Below the pieces are notes generated by a model. It was not told where the DNA came from. It saw only the letters and a list, made by a program, of their open reading frames with translations, and did not search any database. Shown here piece after piece: positions 35,177-43,003 of a stretch of DNA of 64,000 nt; the first letter of the stretch is position 1; every line of letters begins with the position of its first letter. This DNA is from JAEINY01 sp942490535. Its GTDB lineage: Bacteria > Bacteroidota > Bacteroidia > Bacteroidales > Marinilabiliaceae. The stretch covers positions 1 through 64,000 of the forward strand of contig CALNXQ010000003.1 of the NCBI GenBank assembly GCA_942490535.1, in the 5' to 3' direction. The position numbers were made by a program, and so were the translations under genes.

Positions 35177-36433
35177 TTACTCCGCACGCCCAAATTCATG
35201 CATGGAATACCGGGCTCCCACAGCTTTAAAAATCTTGTCTTGCTGCGCCTTGTCATGCCAGCCTTTTTGAGCCAATTCCTTTCGCACCCCACTCTCATCC
35301 TTGCCTTCATTAAACCAATGGTTGGCAAACTCAACCACATCTTCAGGGGCATTCTCCAGATCATATTTAACCACTTTGCCGGCCACGTGGAGATAGTAAA
35401 AAATCATAGCGATGGCTATTTCAATGACCCAGGCAATGACCAAGCCTATGGCACCCAGATTGGCTTCCTTATATTGAAATCCACGGTTTAACTTCGCACT
35501 AAAATAATCCCAAATGGAGGCGTTGGTGATGGCATTTACCTGTATGATGTATAGAAACCGGAATACCTGACTCAATAAATAGGAACATCCAATGGAGGCA
35601 AAGCCCATCCATTTGAGCTTATCGAAATCAGAGATGTGACTCAGGCGCATTAAATACCCAAACGCCAGGGCAGTTAATAAGCCGATCCCATAATCATAGA
35701 GGAAAATGATATACATGAAGCTCGACAAGAATGCCAAGAGGGCACCCAAGGCGATGGATACGATGAATCCGCCTCCAACCAGGAAACCAATCACTTTTTC
35801 CTTCAGCCGAGGAGGCTTAGTCAATTCATCCGGTATTTGATATCTATTGGCTTCCTCCCTTTGGGCGATGGCTTCCAATTCACTGACAATCTGCTCAGCA
35901 CTGTAACTCGATTCAAGGGTCTTAAAAGCCACCGTGAGTTCACCCACCCGTTTACTGTTTCGTCCAAAATCACAGAGATTGTTCTTCAGCGACTGACTGA
36001 CAATGATGATCTGATTAGCAGCGAGGGAGGCCGTAATTTTTTCAGTCCAGTCGCCCCAGTCATTGCCCCGTTTAGCTTCTATCTTGGTACCTTCATAATG
36101 AACAATGTCCCAGTTAAGCGACAGCATGACCCGCAACAGGCCCGAGAGCACCAGTTTCTCCGGCAATTGGGTAGCTATGCATTCTGTAAACCGGGGTGTC
36201 CATTTGAATGCTGTCTTTTTTTCGATACGGGCTCCCTCAACAGCCTTTCGGATGCTGTTTCTGACTTCGATTTCCGCCTCTATTTCCGGTAGCATCTCCG
36301 TGCGGTAATTCCGTTGTTTGAGTTCCTCGCTTAATGCGGTCAGCACAGCACTGTATCCATCCTTGTAATTGGTAACGATTTCATCTAATTCGGTATCCGG
36401 CTTTTCGCTTAAAACCTTATTCCAGTCGGCCAT
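35177..36433 (-). CDS. Multi-pass membrane protein of unknown function
   Basis: A 418-residue protein. Residues of about 1-205 are soluble and mixed alpha/beta (WDIVHYEGTKIEAKRGNDWG is a notable strand-rich block). Residues of about 215-350 contain about four transmembrane helices, for example VIGFLVGGGFIVSIALGALL. The C-terminal 65 residues are helical and charged. No family was recognised. It borders the cassette-like structure at 36494-36569 and starts about 60 bp before it in its own direction. Confidence 0.6.
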   Translation of the reverse strand: MADWNKVLSEKPDTELDEIVTNYKDGYSAVLTALSEELKQRNYRTEMLPEIEAEIEVRNSIRKAVEGARIEKKTAFKWTPRFTECIATQLPEKLVLSGLLRVMLSLNWDIVHYEGTKIEAKRGNDWGDWTEKITASLAANQIIIVSQSLKNNLCDFGRNSKRVGELTVAFKTLESSYSAEQIVSELEAIAQREEANRYQIPDELTKPPRLKEKVIGFLVGGGFIVSIALGALLAFLSSFMYIIFLYDYGIGLLTALAFGYLMRLSHISDFDKLKWMGFASIGCSYLLSQVFRFLYIIQVNAITNASIWDYFSAKLNRGFQYKEANLGAIGLVIAWVIEIAIAMIFYYLHVAGKVVKYDLENAPEDVVEFANHWFNEGKDESGVRKELAQKGWHDKAQQDKIFKAVGARYSMHEFGRAE

Positions 36434-36493
36434 GTGTGTTTACTTTATTAAACCTATTCTTGTGTCATTTGAACTTATAAAACCAATTATGCG

Positions 36494-36569
36494 CGCTAGC
36501 GGACGCGGCTATGAAGTGTAGCTTGTGTTGCGCCTGTGGCAAGCTATGCTTTATGAGCCATTGTTAGGC
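36494..36569 (-). other. attC-like structured site at the 3' end of the ATPase gene
   Basis: In gene orientation, right after the ATPase stop, GCCTAAC (complement of 36563-36569) fits the attC inverse core RYYYAAC. It is followed by a long imperfect hairpin: one arm at 36540-36559, the other at 36507-36525, with about 19 paired positions, a bulged base and a 14-nt loop. A further core-like GCTAGCG-type box at 36494-36501 is degenerate. The matching core GTTAGGC lies before the gene (37926-37932), as expected for an integron cassette. No integrase is in the window. Confidence 0.5.
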
Positions 36570-36579
36570 AATGTAGTTC

Positions 36580-37914
36580 TTAGTAGTCTTCATCATATAT
36601 ATCTGAATCAAAGGAATCAAATTCATCACGTATTTCTTTTTTAGCTTGCATAAATGCTAACAACTCATCAGCTGAAATTCGTTTTGAACCTACTGATTCA
36701 GTTTTTAACTCCTTGCTAAAGGATAATTCTATAAAAGCTTTTTGAAAAGGGTTACTAAAAAAATACGTATTCGAATCTTTATTAAGGCGAAGTACTTCTT
36801 CTCTTTCACTTGAGATTAGTTGATTCAAATAATTTGTTAGTGTATTTGATGGATAATTTGGAAAATCCTTTCTTAATTCCTTTAATATTTCTTGACTATT
36901 TACCTCTTCCTTCTTCAATCTTAACAATGCTTGAAGTATTTCTTTTGTCTCGTATTTACTCTTTTTTGAAGATTTAATAGCCTTGTCATAGGTGGACTTT
37001 AATGTCGCTGAATTCTGTTTTATGTAATCGCTAATTGCTAAGTCCAAATCTTTTTGAGAAAAAGGATATTTATTGGTTTGGGTTTCATATATCTCATTGT
37101 TTGTGCACATGGACAAGCATAACTGATGACAAACTGAACCTAAACCATTTGAATATACCGTTATCTTGTTTTTTATTTCTTTCGGAAACTCAACATTTAG
37201 TAGTTCTTCTCCTTTAATAATTATATCTTCTAATTCTTCAATAGACATTAATGGTACAAAAATTTCAGAGATACGTTCCTTCATTTCCCCATCATATTCA
37301 ACAACCTCTTTCCCAGTGCCAACTGCGCCAATTGTTACGATCTTGGTTGTTTTATGCCTCCTTGAAGCATCCATAAAAACTTTCATTATTTGTGATAAAC
37401 GCTGCTTATAATGCTTATCTACTTTATGAAAGTCTTCTATTTTCCAACATGATTTTGATTCACCAATTAACTCTGCTAATCTTTGGTCCGAAAGCTGAAC
37501 AGGTACTATTCGTTCAAGTTTTTCACCGTTCTGGAATTTGGAAGCTGCTTTAATTTCTGAATAGATACTTTTTAAACTGGATGAGATTTCAAAACTCTTA
37601 GAGCTTGTTTGTTCTGATATATAATATGAATCTAAAGCGTCAAAGGCTTCAAGTTTAAGCTGGTCTATTGTTGTGCCTTTTGTACATTGTGATTCTATAA
37701 CATTAGAGTATAACTGATTCAGCTTGTTATTAATCAAAGTCGTTTTTCCTGAGCCACTAAATCCATAAACTACCAATTGTCGACCTGGAGTTCTTATCGA
37801 ATCTACAAGTTGCTTGTTAACTTCTTCTCTGTCTACAAAAGTTAGTTCAGCAGGCTGCGATGGGGTAAAAACGTCATATGTTGCAAAGATTTCTTTCATA
37901 ATTATGGTTTGCAT
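36580..37914 (-). CDS. AAA ATPase-type protein (ORC/Cdc6-like or STAND-like) on a possible mobile cassette
   Basis: A 444-residue P-loop ATPase. Walker A is VVYGFSGSGKTTLIN (about residues 48-62), Walker B is probably CWKIEDFHKV (about 155-164), and sensor 1 is probably TKIVTIGAVGTG. The C-terminal part (about 300-420) looks like a winged-helix region, making it similar to ORC/Cdc6-type or STAND-type ATPases of unknown role, some of which occur in defence contexts. The gene is markedly AT-rich and Lys/Ile/Ser-rich compared with neighbours, a sign of transfer. It is bounded by inverted 10-bp repeats and an attC-like site. The start at 37914 has an AGGA just upstream. Confidence 0.72.
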   Translation of the reverse strand: MQTIIMKEIFATYDVFTPSQPAELTFVDREEVNKQLVDSIRTPGRQLVVYGFSGSGKTTLINNKLNQLYSNVIESQCTKGTTIDQLKLEAFDALDSYYISEQTSSKSFEISSSLKSIYSEIKAASKFQNGEKLERIVPVQLSDQRLAELIGESKSCWKIEDFHKVDKHYKQRLSQIMKVFMDASRRHKTTKIVTIGAVGTGKEVVEYDGEMKERISEIFVPLMSIEELEDIIIKGEELLNVEFPKEIKNKITVYSNGLGSVCHQLCLSMCTNNEIYETQTNKYPFSQKDLDLAISDYIKQNSATLKSTYDKAIKSSKKSKYETKEILQALLRLKKEEVNSQEILKELRKDFPNYPSNTLTNYLNQLISSEREEVLRLNKDSNTYFFSNPFQKAFIELSFSKELKTESVGSKRISADELLAFMQAKKEIRDEFDSFDSDIYDEDY

Positions 37915-37922
37915 TATCCTAT

Positions 37923-37932
37923 ATTGCCTAAC
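37923..37932 (-). repeat. Inverted copy of the 10-bp cassette boundary
   Basis: ATTGCCTAAC here is the exact inverse of GTTAGGCAAT at 36563-36572. In gene orientation it reads GTTAGGC, a perfect GTTRRRY core site, 11 bases before the ATPase start codon. This is where an integron cassette would begin. Confidence 0.55.
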
Positions 37933-38217
37933 TAAAGTATACTAAGCTCCACTGCCCCTAAACTACACATTCCCCTTCTACTTTACAAATAATAACCACT
38001 GTACGGTTACACATTATCCAATCCGTCATATAATTGAACAATCGTCACTACTTCGTCCACAGAAGTAATCCCCCACAACATTACCAACTACCTGTATGAC
38101 TGCACATCATCAAAAAAGATATAACTTTTTTACGTCTATTATTGGACATTGTCGCAAGATGGTAATAACTTAAATGGAGTGTTGAGTGTAGGTCATAATT
38201 ATTTTCAATTCAAGCTT

Positions 38218-38236
38218 TCCGGTGCCTCGGACCGGA
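38218..38236 (+). promoter_or_regulatory. Hairpin in the leader of the 38268 gene
   Basis: TCCGGT (38218-38223) and ACCGGA (38231-38236) form a 6-bp GC-rich stem with a 7-nt loop, 31 bp before the start codon. It could be a leader structure or the terminator of an earlier transcript, but no T-run follows. The remaining 280 bp of the gap (37933-38217) is AT-rich with no recognised gene. Confidence 0.4.
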
Positions 38237-38267
38237 GGGTTCATTTAACCTATTAAAAACATTTCAC

Positions 38268-38987
38268 ATGAAAACAAAGAAAAATTACAATTGCAAAGAC
38301 GTGAACATGGTCATGGCCGCCCAAATCATTGTGGGATTCCTGGAGCTGTATCAGGCCGATCTGGTATTGATCCGCAGTAACTGGACCATGGAGTATGTCA
38401 ATGACCTGAAGCAACGCATTCATCACATCATCCAAAACTATGTGGGGCTCGACCGCTACAACCTGCTGCGTCAGGCCACCTCAGAGCTCAATGACATGGC
38501 CGTGCCGGCGCATCGTGACCTCTCCTTCCTGAAAACCCAAATCCAAACGGATTTCAGTGGCAGCTCGGAAAACATTCTGAAAGAGCTGGGATTAACCTCC
38601 CGGCTGGCACAGGCCCGTAGAGGTAACCAGGAAGCCCTGAGTTCAATGCTGTTAACCTTCCGCCGTGGCATGACAGAAGATTTAAAGGAACGCATCGTAT
38701 CCAAAGGAACCAATCCGGAGCTGATTGAGCGCATCATTGGCTACACCGACCGGGTAATGGAACAAAATACCCGGCAGGAACAATTGAAACTGCAAACCAC
38801 CAATGTATCGCACGAAGCCCGCGAAGCACTCAATGGTCTGTATAACGAAATCATCGGCATCTGTAAAATTGCTTCCAGCTATTACGTGAACGACCCTGCC
38901 CGTAAAAACAATTTCACCTTTACCCAGGTCATCAAACGCATGAATCAGCATGCCATAAGCGAGCCGGATAAGGTACAGCAACAATAA
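38268..38987 (+). CDS. Uncharacterised helical protein
   Basis: A 239-residue, mostly helical, soluble protein with no membrane segments and no recognised motif. Notable segments are LIRSNWTMEYVNDLKQRIHH, LKTQIQTDFSGSSENILKEL and KIASSYYVNDPARKNNFTFT. It is a lone plus-strand gene with a leader hairpin and a strong downstream hairpin, so it is an independent transcription unit. GC and codon use resemble the pigment genes more than the ATPase next door. I do not recognise the family. Confidence 0.7.
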   Translation: MKTKKNYNCKDVNMVMAAQIIVGFLELYQADLVLIRSNWTMEYVNDLKQRIHHIIQNYVGLDRYNLLRQATSELNDMAVPAHRDLSFLKTQIQTDFSGSSENILKELGLTSRLAQARRGNQEALSSMLLTFRRGMTEDLKERIVSKGTNPELIERIIGYTDRVMEQNTRQEQLKLQTTNVSHEAREALNGLYNEIIGICKIASSYYVNDPARKNNFTFTQVIKRMNQHAISEPDKVQQQ

Positions 38988-39005
38988 GGATACAGCTTTT
39001 TTAGA

Positions 39006-39031
39006 GATCCCCGGTCAGGCAACCGGGGATC
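39006..39031 (+). terminator. Strong hairpin after the 38268 gene
   Basis: A perfect 10-bp stem, GATCCCCGGT pairing with ACCGGGGATC around a 6-nt loop, 18 bp after the stop codon. A second smaller hairpin (TCCCGC and GCGGGA, 39038-39058) follows. The T-run is weak, so termination may be partly factor-dependent. Confidence 0.6.
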
Positions 39032-39077
39032 CTCGTTTCCCGCCGGTTCATAGCGGGACATGGTCCTGCCATTCTCT

Positions 39078-39441
39078 CCATTGGTTGTTCTTTTTCACGT
39101 GTTAGTGATGTCTTTGCCAGAGATGGATCTGCTTTCGCACCTGATTGTTTTGCCTTAGACACACATTGTTCTCCCTTTCCTCCTGATGGTTTCCCTTTCC
39201 ACACTGATTGTTTTGCTCTTGCCACACATTGTTTTGCTTTTGCCACTGATTGTTTTGCTCTTGCCACTGATTGTTTTGCTTTTGCTACACATTGATCACC
39301 CACCGACGCACATGGATGGCCATTTCCACCTGATGGTTTTGCTCCCGACACACATTGGTGACTGATAACCGGTGATGGTTGAGCTCCCGGCACACATTGC
39401 TCCGTCTTTCCTCCTGATGGTTTTGCTCTCGCCTGTGTTAG
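39078..39441. repeat. Degenerate tandem array of about 17 units of 21 bp
   Basis: Units such as CTGATTGTTTTGCTCTTGCCA recur at 21-bp intervals with steady variation; core GATTG, GATGG or CATTG motifs mark each unit. Four central units (about 39195-39290) are nearly identical. On the minus strand one frame reads as a low-complexity heptad (AKAKQSV), but that frame continues through the terminator hairpin, so I treat the array as non-coding. The gap 38988-39965 holds this array, one dispersed element and no convincing gene. Confidence 0.8.
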
Positions 39442-39540
39442 CCGGATTATTTTTGGAGATAGTCCTATTTAATAATAGCATTTTGGCGCGAGTGGGCATG
39501 ATTATCATGATGCCTCCAGGGCCTGGAAAACCATTCTGTA

Positions 39541-39606
39541 TTCCCTACGGGAAAATGATCCGGACTTCCACGGACTATTCTACAATAGGTTATCCGCTAC
39601 GCGGAA
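39541..39606 (+). repeat. Dispersed double-palindrome element, copy 3
   Basis: TTCCCTACGGGAA (39541-39553) and ATCCGCTACGCGGAAT (39591-39606) with TCTACAA in the spacer match the arrangement of copies at 7018 and 31860. It lies about 100 bp beyond the 21-bp array. Confidence 0.6.
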
Positions 39607-39897
39607 TATACTGCCGGCATTATTGTATTGCAGACCATCTAAGTGGTGAAAATGGTTCTGTTTTTTCACCGGGTTCCGCTCCGCTACTCCCAGTGCTTTT
39701 ACCCAATGGCCTGACAGGCCATAAAATGTAAGTAAGTCCACAACAGGATCTCATACCCAATGGATTTTATTCGCTGTGGCCCTATGTCTTTTCTTCGTGT
39801 AACTTTGCGTAACTGTTATTTTTTGAACACCCTACCGGCAGTGCACAAAACGCCTGACACCGCTCTCCTCTCCTTTTACCTCTGCGTCCTCCGCGGT

Positions 39898-39941
39898 AAA
39901 AAAAAAGGCTCTGAAAACCGAACCATCGATTTCCAGAGCCT
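39898..39941 (-). terminator. Rho-independent terminator for the gene at 39966
   Basis: On the minus strand, AGGCTCTG and CAGAGCCT form an 8-bp stem with a 20-base loop, followed directly by about nine T. It lies 25 bp past the stop of 39966-40394. Confidence 0.85.
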
Positions 39942-39965
39942 CCATATCTTATAAGCGGGCGTCTA

Positions 39966-40394
39966 TCAGAACCTGATCGCCAGGGTAATTCCGTTTTGTT
40001 GTCCCTGGTGAAAGGACGTCAATTTTACATTATCCAGTTTTTCCTGGTAATACTTCAGTTTGCGGTTACCCACTGAATTGAGGATAATACCGGTTACGGC
40101 CATGGGTACACCAATCACCAATCCTACGATACCCAAGGCACCGGATCCGTCCGTGGTGTTGTATTGCGTCTGACCATTATAATCTTCGGTCTCTTCCCAA
40201 TCGGCACTGGCCACTAAAATGGTACTCACCACCGATACTCCTGCCCCCACGATGGCCAGGGTGGAACCGGTCCGTTTCATTTTGGTGTAACTCTGCACTT
40301 TGGATTGGTATTGAGCCTGCTCATTTTGCTTCAATTGCGCAAAGGAGGCCGTGGAAATTACTAACAACAAGGTTGCAACAAATAAATTCTTCAT
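39966..40394 (-). CDS. Small secreted or membrane protein, Bacteroidota-typical
   Basis: A 142-residue protein with a signal peptide (MKNLFVATLLLVISTASFAQ) and two later hydrophobic segments (STLAIVGAGVSVVSTILVAS and LGIVGLVIGVPMAVTGIIL). The layout suggests a small envelope protein with a two-helix hairpin. No function is known to me. It has its own terminator and is separated from the LolA-like gene by 212 bp, so it is probably not part of the pigment operon. Confidence 0.65.
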   Translation of the reverse strand: MKNLFVATLLLVISTASFAQLKQNEQAQYQSKVQSYTKMKRTGSTLAIVGAGVSVVSTILVASADWEETEDYNGQTQYNTTDGSGALGIVGLVIGVPMAVTGIILNSVGNRKLKYYQEKLDNVKLTSFHQGQQNGITLAIRF

Positions 40395-40606
40395 AAAAAT
40401 TAAGGTTTAAAATATAGATTGATAGAAATTTTTGGTTCATCCGGATCATGCATCGATTTATTCCGGTTTTATTAAAATTCAACCCCATTCCGGGTTGTGC
40501 TATTAGTACCATGTCATCATCCACGGGTTATAGCTTCGCTGATTTTCAATTCACCCGCGGCTATTCACATTCAATCCTTTCAGGATTCGCTATTGTTTCA
40601 TCCCTC

Positions 40607-41242
40607 CTATTTCTCAGCCTTAAACACCTCTTCCGCCACCGAGACATTGTACTGCCGGTTTTGAAAGATGATCTCTGTATAATCCTCAGCGGTCTCGATC
40701 ATGCGCGTTTTCTCCACATTCAAATCGACTTTGGAGAAATAGAGTTCTATTTTATTGAGAATGTCTTTCATCTGCGCCTGGCGGGGATCAAGCTGCACCA
40801 GGTAATACGCCTTATTTTCCAGGATGTCCACCGTAAATTTATCCGATTCAATGAGTGTCCCATCCACCGAACTGGAGATGATGTCATTCAGCTCGCGGAA
40901 AGCCGCATTCTTCTTCAGATCAAAGTGACTGGTCTTCTCATCATCCACCACGGTAAACACCCCATTATCGATCAACACAATGTACTTAAAGGGCTCCATG
41001 TATTCCCAGCGCAAGCGGCCCGGCTTTTCGAACCAAAACTTTCCGGTGGATTCAATCACCGCCGAGAGGTATTCCAGGTGTTTCTTCTGGGTGAAATCAC
41101 AGGTAATGGTATGCAGTTCCGCCGAAGCGGCCAGCAATTTGGTTTCCACTTCCGTGCGGTTATTAACGGGTTTAAAATCCGTCGTCTGGGCATTGACTCC
41201 CACAACGGTTAACAGTAAAAGCAATGAGAATATCTTGTTCAT
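40607..41242 (-). CDS. LolA-like outer membrane lipoprotein carrier of the pigment cluster
   Basis: A 211-residue periplasmic protein with a signal peptide (MNKIFSLLLLLTVVGVNAQT). The mature part fits the LolA fold: ITCDFTQKKHLEYLSAVIES, GKFWFEKPGRLRWEYMEPF and GVFTVVDDEKT are characteristic. Cluster-specific LolA-like proteins occur in aryl polyene and flexirubin loci and are thought to move the lipid-linked pigment to the outer membrane. It is the last gene of the proximal segment before the accessory block and abuts the deacetylase gene. Confidence 0.85.
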   Translation of the reverse strand: MNKIFSLLLLLTVVGVNAQTTDFKPVNNRTEVETKLLAASAELHTITCDFTQKKHLEYLSAVIESTGKFWFEKPGRLRWEYMEPFKYIVLIDNGVFTVVDDEKTSHFDLKKNAAFRELNDIISSSVDGTLIESDKFTVDILENKAYYLVQLDPRQAQMKDILNKIELYFSKVDLNVEKTRMIETAEDYTEIIFQNRQYNVSVAEEVFKAEK

Positions 41243-41998
41243 TTAATTAGTTTTTGAATCCATCACGTGATGAAGTGCCACGGAGGTATAGCCCTCCTGT
41301 TTTAAATGCAGAATTAGCTCCTGCAAAATCTGCACCACAAATTCAGAGGTGTCGTGCAGCAAAATGATTTGGCCGGGTTTCACATCACGGGTGATCCGTT
41401 TTAACACTTGTTCTTTAGTTCGATTGGTGGTGTCCAGCGAACGCACATTCCAGCCTATTACCTTTTCGAATAAACCGCTTATGGCCCGACTCACAAAAGG
41501 ATTCGTGACGCCATATGGAGGTCGGAAGAACCGGTTGGGCTTTCCGGTATGCTGTTTAATGACCTGATTGGTCATGACCAGCTCCTGCCTCATGCGGGAT
41601 GGCCGATACATGGGAAACAGATGACTGTGCGACCAGGTATGGTTGCCCACCAGGTGCCCTTCATCCACCATGCGTTGGGTCAAGGCCCGGTTCATCACTA
41701 CCTTTGAGCCAATCACAAAGAACGACGCTTTAAACCCTGCCGCTTTAAGCAAATCCAGGATTTGTGGTGTATTTTCATCCGGACCGTCATCAAATGTAAT
41801 GGCAACTTCCTTTGCCTGGGTCTGAAAATGACAAATGGCCTTCACATAAAAGCCGGAATTGACAAAGGCGGATGCATACACCATCACCAGCGAGTAGATG
41901 AAAATCACAGCTGCCAGGTACCAGGCCGTCAGCCCCAATACGCCGATGGCGCCGGCCAGGGTTACGAACACGAACGTTATGCTATAAAACCGTCTCAT
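41243..41998 (-). CDS. NodB-type polysaccharide deacetylase
   Basis: About 251 residues from ATG 41998, which overlaps the stop of the chain-length-factor gene (ATGA). Two N-terminal hydrophobic segments anchor it in the membrane. The NodB domain shows VAITFDDGPDENT (Asp catalytic pair), VGNHTWSHSH (metal-binding His pair), RFFRPPYG and ILLHDTSEF. It may remove acetyl or another acyl group from a sugar or lipid linked to the pigment; the exact substrate is unknown. Confidence 0.85.
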   Translation of the reverse strand: MRRFYSITFVFVTLAGAIGVLGLTAWYLAAVIFIYSLVMVYASAFVNSGFYVKAICHFQTQAKEVAITFDDGPDENTPQILDLLKAAGFKASFFVIGSKVVMNRALTQRMVDEGHLVGNHTWSHSHLFPMYRPSRMRQELVMTNQVIKQHTGKPNRFFRPPYGVTNPFVSRAISGLFEKVIGWNVRSLDTTNRTKEQVLKRITRDVKPGQIILLHDTSEFVVQILQELILHLKQEGYTSVALHHVMDSKTN

Positions 41999-43002
41999 TT
42001 CTTCAGAAGATACAAAGCATAACCGCCCGCTTTGTAGTGGTTTATGATTAAGGCATGATTTATTCCGCCAGCAAGACGAGGGGAAGCGCTCATGGTGCGA
42101 CAGGCCTGCCACATGGCAAAGGCAGATGCAGTATCGTATTCACCGCAATAGTTTTTAAACGAGATACGGACTAAACCGTCTCTATCTTCACCGGATAACC
42201 AGTCGTACTGTTTTTTGGCGGCCGCGCCCTCCTGTTCTCCGGTCAACAGCAGATCAATGGCCGATCTTTGCAGGTGATGTTGCTGCAGCCATTCACTGAC
42301 GATCCCCTTTAATTCCATAGAGGTATGCCCTCCGGGCACGAGCTTCAGATCCACCAATTCAACGGGCTGGCCTTGTGTTTTTTCGCCCGACAAGGTAAAG
42401 AAAGCAGCTCCTTCACCAGGTACATATCCGCATTCTGATAGACCACCGGTGGCACAACCGGCACTTTTCAATAGCCGATGACTTTCGGCTGTCAACTCAT
42501 CCACGCCCCCCACTAAAATCCGTTGTCGGGGGTTTTCTTCCAACAACATGATCCCTTCCAGCAGGGCCGATTCAAAGGAGAACTGATTCTGGGTAAAGGT
42601 TAAGTTATAGCTTTTGCATTGAAGCAACAGGGCAATCTGACCGGATACCGTATTGTGGGTCGACTGAATGAAAGCAGTAGGATTCAACAGCGTTTCCTGA
42701 TTCTCTGTCAATTGATCGAGAAACTTCACCGTATCGGCCACACAGCCTAAACCCGTGGCTGTTAAAATGGCATCGGGCTGTTCGGTTTGCGTTTGCTTCA
42801 GGTTTTCAAGTGCACAAGCTACGCCCATTTTCACTGCCCGGCTCATGCGACGCAGTAATTTAGGGGCGATGTATTCTTTGTATACCGGTTCCTGACCGTA
42901 TAAGGCGCCGTCAATGGGCTGAGGAACCACCAATGGGTCTTCCGTGTTTCCAAAAGGAAAGGCCGGTGAAATGGCGTTGAAGGCATGAATGTATATTCCC
43001 AT
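41995..43002 (-). CDS. Chain-length-factor-like ketosynthase partner without catalytic residues
   Basis: A 335-residue ketosynthase homologue. Aligned by eye to the upstream ketosynthase, the active Cys in STACSS is replaced by Gln (TQNQFS). The first His motif HGTGT is replaced by TGEQEG, and the GHTLG His by Glu (YCGEYD). Gln in place of Cys is the hallmark of chain length factors (KS-beta), and the gene directly follows a full ketosynthase with one base between them. The pair resembles the ApeO/ApeC ketosynthase-CLF heterodimer of aryl polyene loci. Start ATG 43002 is chosen over a frame extending into the upstream gene. Confidence 0.85.
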   Translation of the reverse strand: MGIYIHAFNAISPAFPFGNTEDPLVVPQPIDGALYGQEPVYKEYIAPKLLRRMSRAVKMGVACALENLKQTQTEQPDAILTATGLGCVADTVKFLDQLTENQETLLNPTAFIQSTHNTVSGQIALLLQCKSYNLTFTQNQFSFESALLEGIMLLEENPRQRILVGGVDELTAESHRLLKSAGCATGGLSECGYVPGEGAAFFTLSGEKTQGQPVELVDLKLVPGGHTSMELKGIVSEWLQQHHLQRSAIDLLLTGEQEGAAAKKQYDWLSGEDRDGLVRISFKNYCGEYDTASAFAMWQACRTMSASPRLAGGINHALIINHYKAGGYALYLLKK

Positions 43003-43003
43003 A

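Noticed and set aside
39001..39393. A minus-strand open frame of 130 codons over the 21-bp array
   Set aside because: It is low-complexity heptads produced by the array, and it runs through the terminator hairpin of the opposite gene. No family features.
39078..39441. Possible CRISPR array
   Set aside because: The units are contiguous 21-bp degenerate repeats with no unique spacers and no cas genes.
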